A stretch of DNA of 64,000 nt from Cervus elaphus (taxonomy: Eukaryota; Chordata; Mammalia; Artiodactyla; Cervidae): assembly GCF_910594005.1 (NCBI RefSeq), contig NC_057820.1, positions 7,197,001-7,261,000 on the forward strand, given 5' to 3'. The notes below the pieces were generated by a model that did no database searches, was not told the origin of the DNA, and saw only the letters and a program-made list of their open reading frames with translations. The stretch's first letter is position 1. Each line of letters begins with the position of its first letter. The position numbers were made by a program, and so were the translations under genes. Shown here piece after piece: positions 1 to 12,535 of this stretch.

Positions 1-1419
1 CTGGTCTGCTGAAGTCTACAGAGCTTAGATAGACAGAATACAAGACTCGTGTGTTCAAACTTGCTTAAGTGAAGAAATGATCAATGACAGACTAATAATG
101 CTTTCAATCTTTTCGGTACATTTTATAACAGCTAAGTGTTTATTGTCTCCACATCTCGAGTAAGAGGGATTCCAATACAAACTTATTATTAGTATCTTCA
201 AAGAACAGTACATATGTTAAACCTTTAAAAGTGTAAAGCAGAAAGTATTTCAACCTGTGTTACTAGCAGTTTACAGATTCCTCATGGAGAAAAAACACTG
301 CAATTTATAGTACCAGTTTGATAAAATCTATAACTTGTTTTTAAATAACTCCCAAATTCGAGTATACTATGAGTATTTCTACTCTAGAATTAGCAGTAAA
401 CCAAAAATGACTGTCAAAATCAAGATCTTAATTCATATTCATCAATTTTTTTAGGTCTGGGAAAAATCTGTTATTGAAAAATTTCAAGTCAAAATACATA
501 TTAAAGGTTGTCAGAAATGTAGTGTCTCCAAAGGATGAAATTTAAAGATCAAAGGAAAACATTTTACATCATTAAACACATTCTATTGTAGAGATTTTAC
601 AAAATTAAAAAAAAATTATACTAAGGTTTTAATATAAAGAAGTGTGTCTACAGGGTGGGGCTACAGTCTTAGTTCCCCTATAATAAAAAGGGGAGAACCA
701 AACTTGAAAAGTCTTAATCGTTTTTATTTCAAGAAATAAGCCAGTAAATGTAAGGTTTGTATTAGTCTTTTATATAAAGTAACTTCATTAACATCCCTGC
801 ATTTTACTGTCTTTAGTTACGTATACTGTATGTACAGACTACTGTCTTCTGTTATATAAATGCAGACTTAACCTGTCCATGAGCTCCAGTTACCTCAAAA
901 CCTGGCAGATTTACCTCACCTATATACACATTTATATGTACCTTCCCTCTGTGTATGTTTATGTATATATACAGATTATATTAATATATAGCTTAACTGA
1001 TCTATATATTAGTTTAGGGTGAGGGTAGTAGTGGAAGTGGCATTTGGAATTTTGTCATCTAGGTCTTCTGAGACATATAGTCCTTAAGAAAAACAGGGTC
1101 TCAAAGAGACTGAAGATCAACTATGGAAAATCAGACACTAGGAATTATAAAAGGAGTTATCAAGAACAGGCTATGGAAGGATGAATTCCCTGAAGTCTTC
1201 ATAGCTGTATTCAGCATCAAAGTGGTCAATAGGCCCCAAAGCACTTCAAAGCTTAAATCAAAAGTTGGGCTTCCTGCTTATCTAAAGGCATTAATCTAAT
1301 ATAAATTTGCTTTGGGGAATTTCATTCATGGTTGTAGAGGGTCAAATATTCAAAAGAAAATAAAACTTTTCATCAAATTTAATGTCATATTATAAAATTA
1401 TGACTAAGTAATAATGTAC

Positions 1420-1500
1420 AAACTCCAGGAGACAGTGAAGGACAGGGAAGACTGGTGCACTCCAGTCCATGGGTCACATGACTTAGCAACTGTACAACAT
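1420..1500 (+). mobile_element. BovB LINE 3'-end fragment
   Basis: The stretch reads like the terminal part of BovB on the + strand: GACAGTGAAGGACAGGGAAG, then a TCCAGTCCATGGGTCAC-like segment, then ACTTAGCAACTG and ACAACAT. It is a short 5'-truncated copy within the CPEB2 intron and non-coding. Confidence 0.75.
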
Positions 1501-2180
1501 AAATCATGATCTATTGAGAAAATTAATGACATCATAACCAGTTTATGGTCTTAGCTTTTATGTTCTTAGCTGAGGCTAGTCAAAACTAAAATAGTGAAAA
1601 TATGCACAAATGTTCACAGCATCTTAGGTTTCATCTCATTTCTAGGCTTGAACACATTACTTAGAAAGTTTCTCCAACTATCTCATACCTGAGGAATTTT
1701 AGAATCCTGTAAAGAGCTATTGCCCTTATTTCTTGGACAACTCTCAGATTCCAAGTCTCTACATTACCAAAAATAGAACTGACTGCAGATGAAGCTAAAC
1801 CATGTGAAACATTCCCTATTCCCTGTCATGGAAATAACCAATCTCCTACCATTATGCTAAACAATGGTGTGTGTACTCAACTTTCCTACTAGTATTTCTA
1901 TGTGAATTTCATGGATATGTTCCACTGTAACCAAATCAGAATTATCAGAAATCTGCAGTGAGAAAAGAAAATCATTACATGTCTAGTAATCATTATGTTT
2001 TAATTAAAACAGACTTCTTTAAGCAGTATGCGCCTCCCAAACTCATTTAGAATATGATTTAGAGGAAAAAAAAGCAAATAATTTGTAGTATAAAAACACT
2101 GTACTTAAGAGTATTAAATTTCAGGTACATAGATTTATAAAGCATTATAAAAAGTGACAAACTGGCTATTTAACATACAT

Positions 2181-2183
2181 GTG

Positions 2184-2215
<32 letters not shown>

Positions 2216-2260
2216 TGTGTGTTAAAATATATATTATAGACACACAAATATATATATTTC
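2181..2260. repeat. TA/TG-rich microsatellite
   Basis: The tract is a run of TA dinucleotides followed by GTAT repeats, then an imperfect second TA-rich block with CACACA. It is likely to vary in length between individuals. Confidence 0.85.
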
Positions 2261-3340
2261 TTTGCTTTCAATGAAGGTAATAAGGATGTGAGAAAAGCCT
2301 GAAGATCCTTCCTATACAAGGGATGTTACAGTTTGGCCCTGGTTACCAATAATCTGTTTTGATTCTAACCGGCAGCTACTTAAAAAGAAAACAGGATAAT
2401 TCTAACCTTCTCCTTAGGACTTTTGTGCCCTTAGGTATTTACTCTCAGCAACAGTCTGTGGTGCCTGAATTACTGCAACTGGAGGAAGGGATAGGTAAAC
2501 ATACCAAATCAGCTGGAAATATTTAAAGGTTACCGTTTTCTTGGTGTGAAGCTAAAGACATTATGTTTTGTTCTAAAAAGCCAAAACCAAGGAGAGAAAT
2601 ATTCCCATCTACTTCACTTCCATCAGCATCAAAAAAGAACTGATTGCATACTCAAGTTTCCTATTTTCATGACTGAATATACTGAAAACAATTTCATTAC
2701 TGAGTACATTTTCTTAATTAAAAGATATACATAATTTCCTCCTAAAATAGAGCAAACTCTTGATTACAAACATTGGTGTATGTGGTTAATCACAACAAAT
2801 CTGAATTTCAAACCAGCCTGCTACCCCCTCACACACTTCTGCTCTGTTCCCCTTTTGAAAAATCACATGTACTAATAAAAATGTAAGCCATTTTCCTTGG
2901 GAGACATGTGAAGGGAGTACAGTAATAGAAAGAAATACTCCAATGATACACCATTTTGTATTACTCCTAGAAAATTTTTTTTTTACTACTGTTAATTAAA
3001 AATTAAGATTTATACACTTAGAAATACAAACATTAAAGCTGTCATTCTAACATCAGACTTGGTTTTTAGACAATCTATCCATTGCTATATAATGCAACTT
3101 CCCTAAGGTACTCCTAGATGTTAAAGCTGGACTCTTCCACAATATCTGAATTATTTAACAATGGCAGTGTTCACTAGTCAACTGGATTTCTAACTGAATT
3201 GAGGAACACGGTCTATTGTAGGAGCCTATTTGCAGTTATATCTCTATGACATTTTTTACTGTTAAAATCTGTGGAAAAAAAAAAATCTAAAGAACAACTT
3301 CATGAGACATACAGGAATGGGATTATAACTTTTTTTTATC

Positions 3341-3385
3341 TGAGTAAACAGAGGCTCAGAGTTAACAGATTTGCCAGGGGTACTT
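3341..3385 (+). repeat. Possible MIR core fragment
   Basis: TGAGTAAACAGAGGCTCAGA followed by GTTAACAGATTTGCCAG resembles the MIR core (gaggctcagag...ttgccca). The fragment is short and diverged, so this is tentative. Confidence 0.4.
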
Positions 3386-4018
3386 CAGAGTCTCACCAAT
3401 TTTGACCAACTTCCTGACCTTTACTCCAGTCCCTGTTTGTCCTTTATTATTCCTTACTTAAAAGGAGTATTTACATGTTTAGCTATCATGCTAATTACTC
3501 AGGAAAGCAGAATCACAAGACCTTTACATCGTCTGCCTTATCTTCATAACCCCTAGACCTGAGTTTATACATTATCTTTTAATGGACTCAAGCCTAGCAC
3601 CACTAGAACATCACAGATTTCCGCCACTCCTGTATTAGCTAAGGAATGATCTTAAACTGCAATAGGCATGTGTTTATTTTAATGTGCATTTGTGCACCAT
3701 CAAAAGTCATCCTGGGTGCCACAAAGGGCAAGTATACCACACTTGAGAAACACTGCTTGAGGAAATCATTTTATTTTCATTGACTCCAACTTTGAGCTTC
3801 TTCAAAATGGTTCTAGCTAGGCTTTCTGAAGTAACATAAGTCTTTGTCCACTATAAATAACCTTCCTTCAAACGCTTGAAAATTCCAGTTAAGTCTTCTC
3901 TTAATTTTATATTCCCCAAACAGATCCAGCTTCTTCATTTATGCACAAGACACAATTTTTACTCTTTCAAAGTTATTTTGTCACTGTTTATCACCCATTA
4001 CCACAACCAACTTTTACT

Positions 4019-4235
4019 GTCAGGAACTGTTCTAAATGCTTCATGTGAACAAAATCACTCACTTCTCACAAGATCCTTCTGAGGCAGGCAGAATGCTGTC
4101 TCTCTTTTACACATGAGGATTCAGAGACAAAGGAAAGTTAGGTAAACCACCCAAGGTGACACAGTTAGAAATAGCGAACTTGGGTTTAAACCCAGATACC
4201 CTGGCTCCAGAGTCTGTAATTCCGACCACTGCCAA
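4019..4235 (+). repeat. MIR SINE
   Basis: The order of MIR segments is clear: AGGAACTGTTCTAAATGCTT, a TCTCACAAGATCCTTCTGAG block, ACACATGAGGATTCAGAGAC, then AAGGTGACACAGTTAGAAA and GGGTTTAAACCCAGATACC. It is an ancient mammalian copy, diverged but nearly full length. Confidence 0.85.
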
Positions 4236-6210
4236 CTATTGCTCAACCACCACATGAAAGGAATACTGATGCAGAATTTATTACCAATGTTGATTTTAAA
4301 GGTCAATAATATCAGCTATGCTTGTTGGTTAAATAATATTACTAAATCAGTTGCCTAATGGTGAGTTAAATTTGTGACAAACTAAAAAGACCAACAATTT
4401 AAAAAGCAGGTCTATGCACTGAGATGCTATAATTTCTTTAATCAATAATATTTCATAATAACTCAGTATAGGCAGAAGTTTGATATTAATATCACTTAAT
4501 TCTCACTTCTCTCTTCAATAACCTTGACATCTACAAAAAACCCTACATTCTTAACATTTAATACTTTCTTACCCTATAAATATACCTTATTTTCTGCTCT
4601 TGCTTTTCCTCTTAACCAAGGATCCCAGATAAGCAAAGGTTTTTTTTTTTTTTTTTTTCCCCCTCTCTGGATCCAGTTGTTTGTATTGGCCTAAACACTT
4701 CTGATGTCCTAGATTCATCATCATTTTTCTCTCCTAGTCCCTGGCAAAAAGTTCAGAATTTCCAGGATGGCTTACTGTATTGAGTATGTACTATAAGCCT
4801 AAAATGGAATTCTGTAAAGGATGCTAACATAAAGAACAGATTTGTCCATACGACGTAACTCCTGTGTGCCTTAATTTTATTATTCTCCAAACAAATCCAA
4901 GTCTTTCATCTATTCATAGGACATGATTTTTACTCTTTCAAAGTCATTTTTGAAAATATATATATTTAATAAAATATGATTAGGTCTACTATGTGATGAA
5001 ACACTCAACATCTAGATTATTTATAAAGGTTTTAGACAACTGAAGAAGTCAATTCATTTAATAATGTTTAGTGCAACCAAAAGTACAAACTGTAAAAATA
5101 GTGTGGCTACTAAGCTCTGTTCACATAGAACCAACACATTCTATTGTGATTACGATACACTTCTGAATCATTCTATTTTACTATGTATTCAGCAGTCTAA
5201 GAACATCTGTGAATGATCTAACAAATTATCTCATACAGCACTTTCCTTCAGATAGATTTTAACAGAATACGTGAAACATATGCAAATTAACTTTTCAACT
5301 GAATAGCTTTTCTTAGAAGTTAAAAATAGAAATGTGAATGATCTTTATTTACCACACAGACTGTTCCAAAAGAAAAGGATTTAAGGAAGTCAGGATCAGC
5401 GTATTAAAAGTGTATCATTACCTAAAGTTATTATTTTATAAATCAAGCCATAAAAGTAATAAAGACTATGGTCTATTTTCTGTTTTGTAAACTCAATTTC
5501 AACAATATAATTTTCAATCACAGATTTAGAATTCAGAGACCAGCTGCTTAAATGACGATATGGTTTGTTAATTCCATGGTAGAAAAAAGGCTAAATGAAG
5601 AAGTCCTGGAATGTAATTTCCAGTGCCTTTCTGGTCAAAGTCTATAGACTGCTAGACCTCTGTAAGGCCTAGAGTGAACATGACCTCAGTCTAGAGTGCA
5701 GAGTCTGTTAATACTGTGACAATTCTACTTCTAACCATCCTAGAAGATCCTCAGGAATAAATAAACCAGTGATTAGACTAGGCTAGCATGTGATGGGTAT
5801 TCACTACAGAAAGGTCAAATGTTGAACAAATCAATCTGTCACCTCACTTAACTCTTTGCTTCTTCAATTCTTCTTTTATTCCATAATCCTATCTACCTTG
5901 ACTATCTCCTAGGTAGCCTAGACTTTCTTCCTATCTTTCCATCTTTACTTAATATTAATTTTTACTTAACACTAGAGTTCACATGGTCTAGCTTCACACT
6001 GGCTGTTTTTTCACTCTTTGTTTCCCAACTTCATTGCCAACTTTTTTAAGCAAAGCTTTAGTTGAAGAAGTGTCAAGCCACTCTAGCAATTAATTATGTA
6101 TTTTAAAGGAAGTCCTATACTATCTTTACCATTCCTTCTTCATCCTTCTTCCCTCTTCTCAGACCTGCCCCTTGAACATACTCTACAATAAATAAATGCT
6201 ATTTAAAATT

Positions 6211-6233
6211 TAAAAATAAATAAATAAATAAAA
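6211..6233. repeat. (TAAA)n simple repeat
   Basis: Tandem TAAA/AAAT units follow an A-rich stretch. It could be the tail of an unrecognised retroelement just upstream. Confidence 0.85.
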
Positions 6234-6496
6234 GCAACCTTTGCGAAGGGTATTTTAATCCTGCTGTGTCTACTCCAAGGTCGTGGAAGTGCTAGGTACT
6301 GTGACTCCAAATGCAATATTTGTCCAACAGAAAGAAAACAACTTTAATGAAAGTCTATTTATTCTTTTTCATGAGAGTAAAATTCACTGTGTAAACTTTA
6401 TAACTAGAAAAAAATTAAGTCTGACTAGCATATTTAGAGAATCACCAGTATATTTCCCAGTTGAACATAAACACAAGTGTTATAATATATAATAAC

Positions 6497-6675
6497 AGGT
6501 TCTACACACTTTGTAAATAGTATCTCATTTAATTCTCATAATGAACTTTGAGACTGCTATTCCCATTTCACAGATGGGAAGCTAAGGCTCATGGAAGTTA
6601 CTTAAACAAGTTAACACAATAAACTGGAAAGCTGATATTCAAACTCAGGACTGCTTCCGTAGTCATAACCATTGA
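6497..6675 (+). repeat. MIR SINE
   Basis: MIR landmarks are AGTATCTCATTTAATTCTCA, CCCATTTCACAGATGGGAAG, CTAAGGCTCATGGAAGTTAC and ATTCAAACTCAGGACTG. It lies about 220 bp downstream (in transcript direction) of the 51-nt CPEB2 exon. Confidence 0.85.
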
Positions 6676-6893
6676 TTCAAATCATGCTGTCACAAGTATG
6701 CTTCAATGGCTGCTTTGCCAGTGAGAATATGCTCAAACTCCTAATTCTATTTTCTATACAGGAAGAGTTGCAGCTTCATTTTTATACTTATAAAATGATT
6801 AACTTGTATGTATGGGGAAGGTTTAGAGAAACATGTATTCAGTCATCTTTATATAAATCAATTGAAAACATAAAATGTTTTATAAAAACTTAC

Positions 6894-6944
6894 CATTTAA
6901 CATCAATAGATTGTCAGTTCCTGGATGTGGATAGCTCAATCGAC
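6894..6944 (-). CDS. CPEB2: CPEB2 51-nt symmetric exon (17-residue cassette)
   Basis: The exon is 51 nt with acceptor TTTTTAAAG and donor AATG|GTAAGT, phase 1 at both ends. With the G from exon 4 it encodes GRLSYPHPGTDNLLMLN. It is homologous to the 17-residue alternatively spliced segment of CPEB4. Phase 1-1 and a length divisible by three mean inclusion or skipping keeps the frame. The trailing G is ready to join either the 24-nt ARSYGRRR microexon or the GRSSLFP exon known from this family. Neither was found in 1-6893, so those exons and the RRM and zinc-binding exons lie outside the window. All CPEB2 exons in the window together encode 735 residues with both cassettes included. Confidence 0.94.
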
Positions 6945-7369
6945 CTTTAAAAAGATGGGAAAGGGAAGTTTGAAGATTATGGAGCTATTTGAAAAGCAAA
7001 AAAGAAAAAAAAAAGGAAGGGGAGTAAGGAGAATAAATTTACTGAGCATAGTACAGTTCTTCAGGAATAAAAAATTAATGTTTAGTTCAAAGTGTATTAA
7101 CTGAAACTACCTTTGCAAGTTGAAAATGAAAACAGTGAACTTTTAGTTCTAAGACTATAAGAGCACAATGTGATTTGGGGGCAACCCTTATGGAACCAAG
7201 TTTTGTTTTTTTGGAATATAAAAACAATGTAGGTAATCCTAGTCTTTCAAACTTAATACAGGATGTGAAAATTAAAAAAAAAAAAATTCTCAAATCTGTT
7301 TGCAATTCTCTCTAAAGGTCTATTTTCCCAAAAATCATATTTGAAGGACAGAAACTTATATTCTTAAAA

Positions 7370-7391
7370 ACACACACACACACACACACAA
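7370..7391. repeat. (CA)n microsatellite
   Basis: An uninterrupted run of about eleven CA units. Confidence 0.9.
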
Positions 7392-8187
7392 ATAAGCCAC
7401 AAAAACTCTTCTCAACTTACTCTTGAATTCAATATGATTTTATAAGCTGAATTTAAATAAAGCTTAATAAAAACATCTTAAAGGTTTTACTACAAATAAT
7501 ATTGGAAATTTAATACTGTTTGGTATTATTCAAAGTTTATAAATGAGACAAAAATAAAAACATAAAAAATGCAAATATTAAAGCTTAGGAGCGTGAATAC
7601 TTCTTTTTGAGTAATCCTTCATTAGGGAATTTTGCATTTAGAAAAATACAGAAGGGACAACTACTATATACTGCTATGGAAGATAAAAAGTTATACATGA
7701 ACAACTGTTCATGTATTACATGATGTTTTACATCAACATTTATTTGATTAAATCCCAATAGTGAGGATGATCATTTGTTTGTAGTCCGTGAAAATATAGG
7801 ATTTTCCTTGAATGACTGAATCTGTGATAGACTATTAGAAACGTACATTAAAGTCTGCTCAGAAAACTTTGAAAAATTAAATATCTGTGAGATTGCATTT
7901 TAGAAACTTTTAGCACAGCCCTTGAAAAAGACACTATGACACAGTGCAGTGTATTGATACCAGAAGGAGAAACCAACGACTGTCAATGAACCTGACATGA
8001 TTTGTAAGGAGTACAGAGTAACCACCTCAGCAAGTGCTTTATATTTTGAGGGTCCTCTTCAAAATATCCCACACAAAACAGATATTTTCTACTGGCTTTT
8101 AATTATGAAGTTAAAGAATTTTATCATGTCTGGTGCAAGAGCAAGTGGCAAAGGTAATCCAATTTTGATGTTAAAACAGATAAGCAG

Positions 8188-8274
8188 ATATATACATATT
8201 TGTGTGTGTATATGTGTGTGAATATATATATATACACACACACACACATATACCTATACATACACACACACACG
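8188..8274. repeat. Alternating TG/TA/CA tract
   Basis: TG-rich, then TA-rich, then CA-rich DNA gives nearly 85 bp of alternating purine-pyrimidine sequence. The TG and CA arms are complementary, so the tract can also fold into a hairpin with a TA loop. Confidence 0.9.
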
Positions 8275-9348
8275 TCATCTGAGTTCTAATTTAACTAAAC
8301 ACTTCGTTTTCACACTGAACTTAAACTAAATGTTTCTGACCTTCAAAGGACAATTTACCAGCCCTTATTGACGCCTAAGTTTCACGCAACATGACATTAG
8401 TTAATGGAATACCATACAAATAAGTTTACTGATGTGATACTTTAGTATGGAATGAGAAACAGGAGAGTAAGTACAAAGGGCATAAGATAGAGTTAGGAAG
8501 CAGAGCTCTCTTGAACTGGATATTTCAACAGTGTGGAACATTACTTTGAAGGATCATAGTTTATTTTGGAAATATGCCTATTTCTAAACATCTTGTTGCA
8601 GATGACCAAATTTAGAGAACAATTTAAGGCTACAAAAAAAAAAAAATCACCCTTATACTTGAGACTGAAAACCAAAACCCCTAACAAAGTGGCAACCTGT
8701 ATTGCTCTGTTCAGTGTAACAAGTTCATTAGTCTGTACACTGATACTAAGGATACAAACACTAGTGAGATAGTCTCTGCTTATGATGCGGTAGGTGAGAC
8801 AGACACAAATAAACAATTACAATACACTTAGCCAAGGGTAAACAGTTATGTACAGTAGCCTATATTAAAAAAACAAAAACACAAATGAGTATTTAACCAA
8901 GTCCAGGGATTCAAGCAAGATTTCCAACAAAAGCAAACTAAGCAAAGCCTTAAGCCTAGTTCCACTTCAAAAGACACTCAACTTCCAACTGCCACATAAT
9001 TATCCTCTAATAGGTTCACTGTTGACTTTATTTTTTATCCCAAGACACAGGTAACAAGATATTTTCATTACTAATAGTCTTTTGACTTCTTGGCTCTGAA
9101 TGGACTTAAAAGGCACATCTTATGTGGAAAGTTCAATAAACAGATATTCTATTTGCAAATGGATAGACATGCGTAAATATGTTCTAAAATATAATTCTTC
9201 AAAGAAGAAAATTTCTCGAGATAATAAAATACTCCAAATTGAAATAAGCAGATTTAGATTTGTTTTAAAATTACCTAGTTACTTTTCCTCTACCATAGTG
9301 AAATACTAATACATCTTTACAAGTAAACTTTCACAGCTCTATTTTACA

Positions 9349-9556
9349 TGTGAGTGAGTGAGTGAGTGTTAGTTGCTCAGTCGTGTCGGACTGTATGTAG
9401 CCTACCAGGCTCCTCTCTCCATGGGATTTTCTAGGCAAGAATACTGGAATGGGTTGCCATTCCCTTCTCCAGAGGATCTCCCCAACCCAGGGGTAGAATC
9501 CAGGTCTCCTGCGTTGCAGGCAGATTCTTCACCGTCTGAGCCATGAGGGAAGCCCA
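9349..9556 (-). mobile_element. Bov-tA SINE with target-site duplication
   Basis: This is a reverse-oriented Bov-tA. The AGTTGCTCAGTCGTGTC tail region, the CTCTCCATGGGATTTTC block and the tRNA-derived head ending GGGAAGCC are all recognisable. An 11-bp direct repeat TCTATTTTACA flanks it at 9338-9348 and 9557-9567. A short GTGA repeat sits at its tail. Confidence 0.92.
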
Positions 9557-9639
9557 TCTATTTTACAAGGGATAGTATTAAAATTACTTTCATTAAGAAT
9601 CTGCCAATTGACAGTAATAACTAACACTGGAGGTTTTAT

Positions 9640-9780
9640 GGGCTTCCCTGGAGAATGGATTGGCCTAACCCACTCCAGGATTCTTGCCTGGAGAATTCCA
9701 CAGACAGAAGAGCCTGGCAGGCTACAGTCCATGGGGTTGTGAAGAGTCAGACACAACTGAACAACTAACACTTGCACTTG
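9640..9780 (+). mobile_element. Bov-tA-type SINE, internally deleted head
   Basis: GGGCTTCCCTGGAGAATGG joins directly to the CCCACTCCAGGATTCTTGCC part, so most of the tRNA-related head is missing. It ends with GACACAACTGAACAACTAAC. Imperfect GG(T)TTTATG repeats flank it. Confidence 0.8.
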
Positions 9781-9810
9781 GCGGGTTTATGATGTACCAG
9801 GAGCTTTTCT

Positions 9811-9933
9811 TGGAGAAGGAAATGGCAACCCACTCCAGTGTTCTTGCCTGGAGAATCCCAGGGACGGGGGAGCCTTAGGGGCTGCCGTCTATGGGGTCAC
9901 ACAGAGTCAGACACAACTTAGCAGCAGCAGCAG
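9811..9933 (+). mobile_element. Bov-A-type SINE inside a MIR, 13-bp TSD
   Basis: TGGAGAAGGAAATGGCAACC through GACACAACTTAGCAGCAGC is a 5'-short Bov-A unit with an AGC tail. A perfect 13-bp duplication CAGGAGCTTTTCT flanks it at 9798-9810 and 9934-9946. The flanking sequence reads through as MIR, so the SINE split an older element. Confidence 0.92.
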
Positions 9934-9946
9934 CAGGAGCTTTTCT

Positions 9947-10110
9947 AAGTTCTTTACAGCGAATTACTTAACCCTCACAACAATCCTGACTTAGGTACCA
10001 TTATCTTCCCACTGGAAGATAAACCTTGCCCCCAAAAGTTAAAACATCTAGCCCAAGATTGCAGCACTGGCAGGATTCGATCCAGGCAGATGACCTACAC
10101 ACTTAACACT
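9947..10110 (+). repeat. MIR SINE, 3' part (split by SINE at 9811)
   Basis: Landmarks are TTAACCCTCACAACAATCCT, GGTACCATTATCTTCCCAC and TTCGATCCAGGCAGATGACC. The 5' part lies before 9811. Confidence 0.75.
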
Positions 10111-11429
10111 ATCTTAGCAATGACCTCCTAGCTAATAACAACCTGGATCAAAGTATGCATGGTTGGTTGTACAAAAAAATTCATTCAATGAAAATATTCA
10201 CAGAATGATTATGCAGCATAGATAACTTATCCTTTAATACATAAAAAAAAAAAAAAACAGAAAAAAGCCACATTGCTATAAAACCAGTTTCCTCCTATTG
10301 TCTAAAGGCCTGTGGCACAGAGGTAGTTGTAGATTAACACCTGTTTTGTCAATACTAGGGCACACAAATGGGCAGACAGAGAGCTGCCCACAGGGAAAAA
10401 AATTATAGATTTTCCCAACCTTTCTTGTAGTCAAGTGTGCCCACGTATCTAACGTGTGGTCAACAAATGTAAAACAAAACTGGTAACTGAAGTTTCTGGC
10501 AAGTATCCTTAAAAGGGAAGCTCTTCCCTTTTCTTTACCATTTCTCCTGCTTTCTGGAATGCATATGCAATGGCTCAACCAAATCAGCTATCTTAGATCA
10601 TGAGGCAGAAGCTGGGTGTGAAGACTACCAGACTGAAGGACCCCAGACCCATGAGAACCACAACACTACTTCTCCGAGTCTTATGTTTATGTAAAAGAGA
10701 AAACGCCTATCATATTTAAGCTACTTAGGAATTCTCAGTTATACCAGAAGAAGTTAACTTTACAGATAAAGTCCTCTAGCAACGAATTTGAGCAAATTGA
10801 ATTTTAGTTAATTGGGCTATTATTTATGATTGTAAAAATATGACAAAATATAGTAGTGTCATGATGGTTTTAACATATCTAAAGAAATAGGTATACACTC
10901 CCTCTTGGTCTCTTTTACATTAAAATACTATAAAGTGGAAAATAAATAATTTTGAAAAATCTGTATTCTTAGGTGTTGGTGAATAACTAGAAGACCCACA
11001 ATACCTTAAAAATTGTCTTATTAGTCTGATTTTTAACAATATGCGTAATACATATACAAAAAGACTAATTCATGTTAGCCATTTTAGATGCATATTACCA
11101 CATCAAAAAACACTGACAAATATGACAATTGCATACAACTTACCAACTATAAAATAAAGATAAATTATTCACAGGTCAATATTTAAAGACATGCAATAAG
11201 TTAAGCCAATATTAGACTATTCACACTACCAACACAAAGAACTTATTAGTGACAAAATGATAACATCTATTTCATGTTTCCTTAGATTTATAAACATTCT
11301 TTTAAAGCTATAGAAATATGAATTAGGAAGGACAGAATGAAGCAATCATTTCCCCAACATCTCTTAATGATTGTGTATTCTCAAATTTAAAGCTTCTAGT
11401 TAATGAGAAGATACCCATTTGATGAATTT

Positions 11430-11630
11430 AGTTGCTAAGCTGTGTCCAACTCTTCTGTGACCTCATGGACTGTAGCCCACCAGGATCCTCTGTCCATGGG
11501 ATTTTCTAGGCAAAAATACTGGAGTGGGTTGCCGTTTCCTACTCTAGGGGATGGCCCTGACCAAGGAGTTGAATCCACGTTTCCTGCATTGGCAGGCGAA
11601 TTCTTCACCGCTAAGCCACTAGGGAAGCCC
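11430..11630 (-). mobile_element. Bov-tA SINE
   Basis: A reverse-oriented Bov-tA from AGTTGCTAAGCTGTGTCC through GTCCATGGGATTTTCTAGGC to CCACTAGGGAAGCCC. It is full-length in type and moderately diverged. Confidence 0.92.
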
Positions 11631-11639
11631 GTTCAACCT

Positions 11640-12535
11640 ATAGTCTTACTTCCTGTCCCGGATCCCATGTTCTCTTGGTTCTCCTCTATCAGCAGCCACT
11701 CCTAAGGTCTTCTTTGCAAGTAATTTATCTTCCTCCTCTTCTCAACCCTTAAATGCTAAAGCTCCCGTGGTCAATCCTCAGATTTCTCTCTCTACACTGT
11801 CTCCCTGGATGACATTATCTGCTACCAAAACTTCATATGTCATCTCTAAGCAGATGACACTCATGTTATATCTCTTAACTGCAACTCTCTACTCTAACTC
11901 TGTATTTCCCTAGATTAGTATACAGTATTTTTTCTCTTATCAACACACTGCCCAACCTGACTACTCTTCACCAGCTCCTTCACTGTCTGCCTGGCCTAAG
12001 CCATCTCCATCTCCTCACAGATGGCCAGAATAACCTCACAGTCTTGTCTCCACTCAGCAGTGATCCTTCTAAAACCTAAGTCGGCTTATGTTGCTCTATT
12101 GCTTAAAACCCTCCCCCATTTATCTGACCCTTCATCGTCTACCATTCTAACCGCAGTGGCTTCTGCTATTACTCAAACATGCCAGGAACATTCTCATTTC
12201 AGGATCTGTATACTTCCTCCCCTTTTGGATCCAAAATGCACTTGCCTACATATGACCAAAGTCACACCTCTCACTTAAGTTAGGTCTTTAACAGATGCCA
12301 TCACAGACAATCCTGTCTAAAGCAGCAGCTTCATTCTTTCTCTGTACCCTTGACACTATGCTTCTGCCTTCAAACAGAAGGCAGATTGATTGACAACACT
12401 GATTTCTGTTGTCTCTGTCCTTCATTAACCAGACCCATGAGGGCAAGACTGTCATTTTTTATTCCCTACTCTTTCTCTAGTATGTAACACAGAGCTTGGT
12501 ACATAACAGATTCAAATATTTATTAAATGGATGAA
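11640..12535 (+). repeat. L2 LINE 3' portion (diverged)
   Basis: The content and order match L2: GTGATCCTTCTAAAACCTAA, TTGCTTAAAACCCTCCC, then TGAGGGCAAGACTGTC, ACACAGAGCTTGGTACATA and a final AAATATTTATTAAATGGATG. No coding capacity remains. The 5' limit is uncertain. Confidence 0.65.

Larger units (their letters stand above)
1..6893 (-). other. CPEB2: Part of the CPEB2 intron after the 51-nt exon
   Basis: This intron starts at the GTAAGT donor at 6893 and runs past the window edge. I looked for the ARSYGRRR microexon and for the exon encoding GRSSLFP and the RRM1 start, and saw neither. It holds a BovB 3' stub, MIR fragments, a TA-rich microsatellite, a T tract (4640-4658) and an AAAT tract at 6211-6233. 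The rest is AT-rich sequence without identifiable features. Confidence 0.8.

Noticed and set aside
1..6893. Further CPEB2 exons (24-nt ARSYGRRR microexon, RRM1 exon)
   Set aside because: No matching codons with splice sites were found on the minus strand; these exons must lie outside the window.
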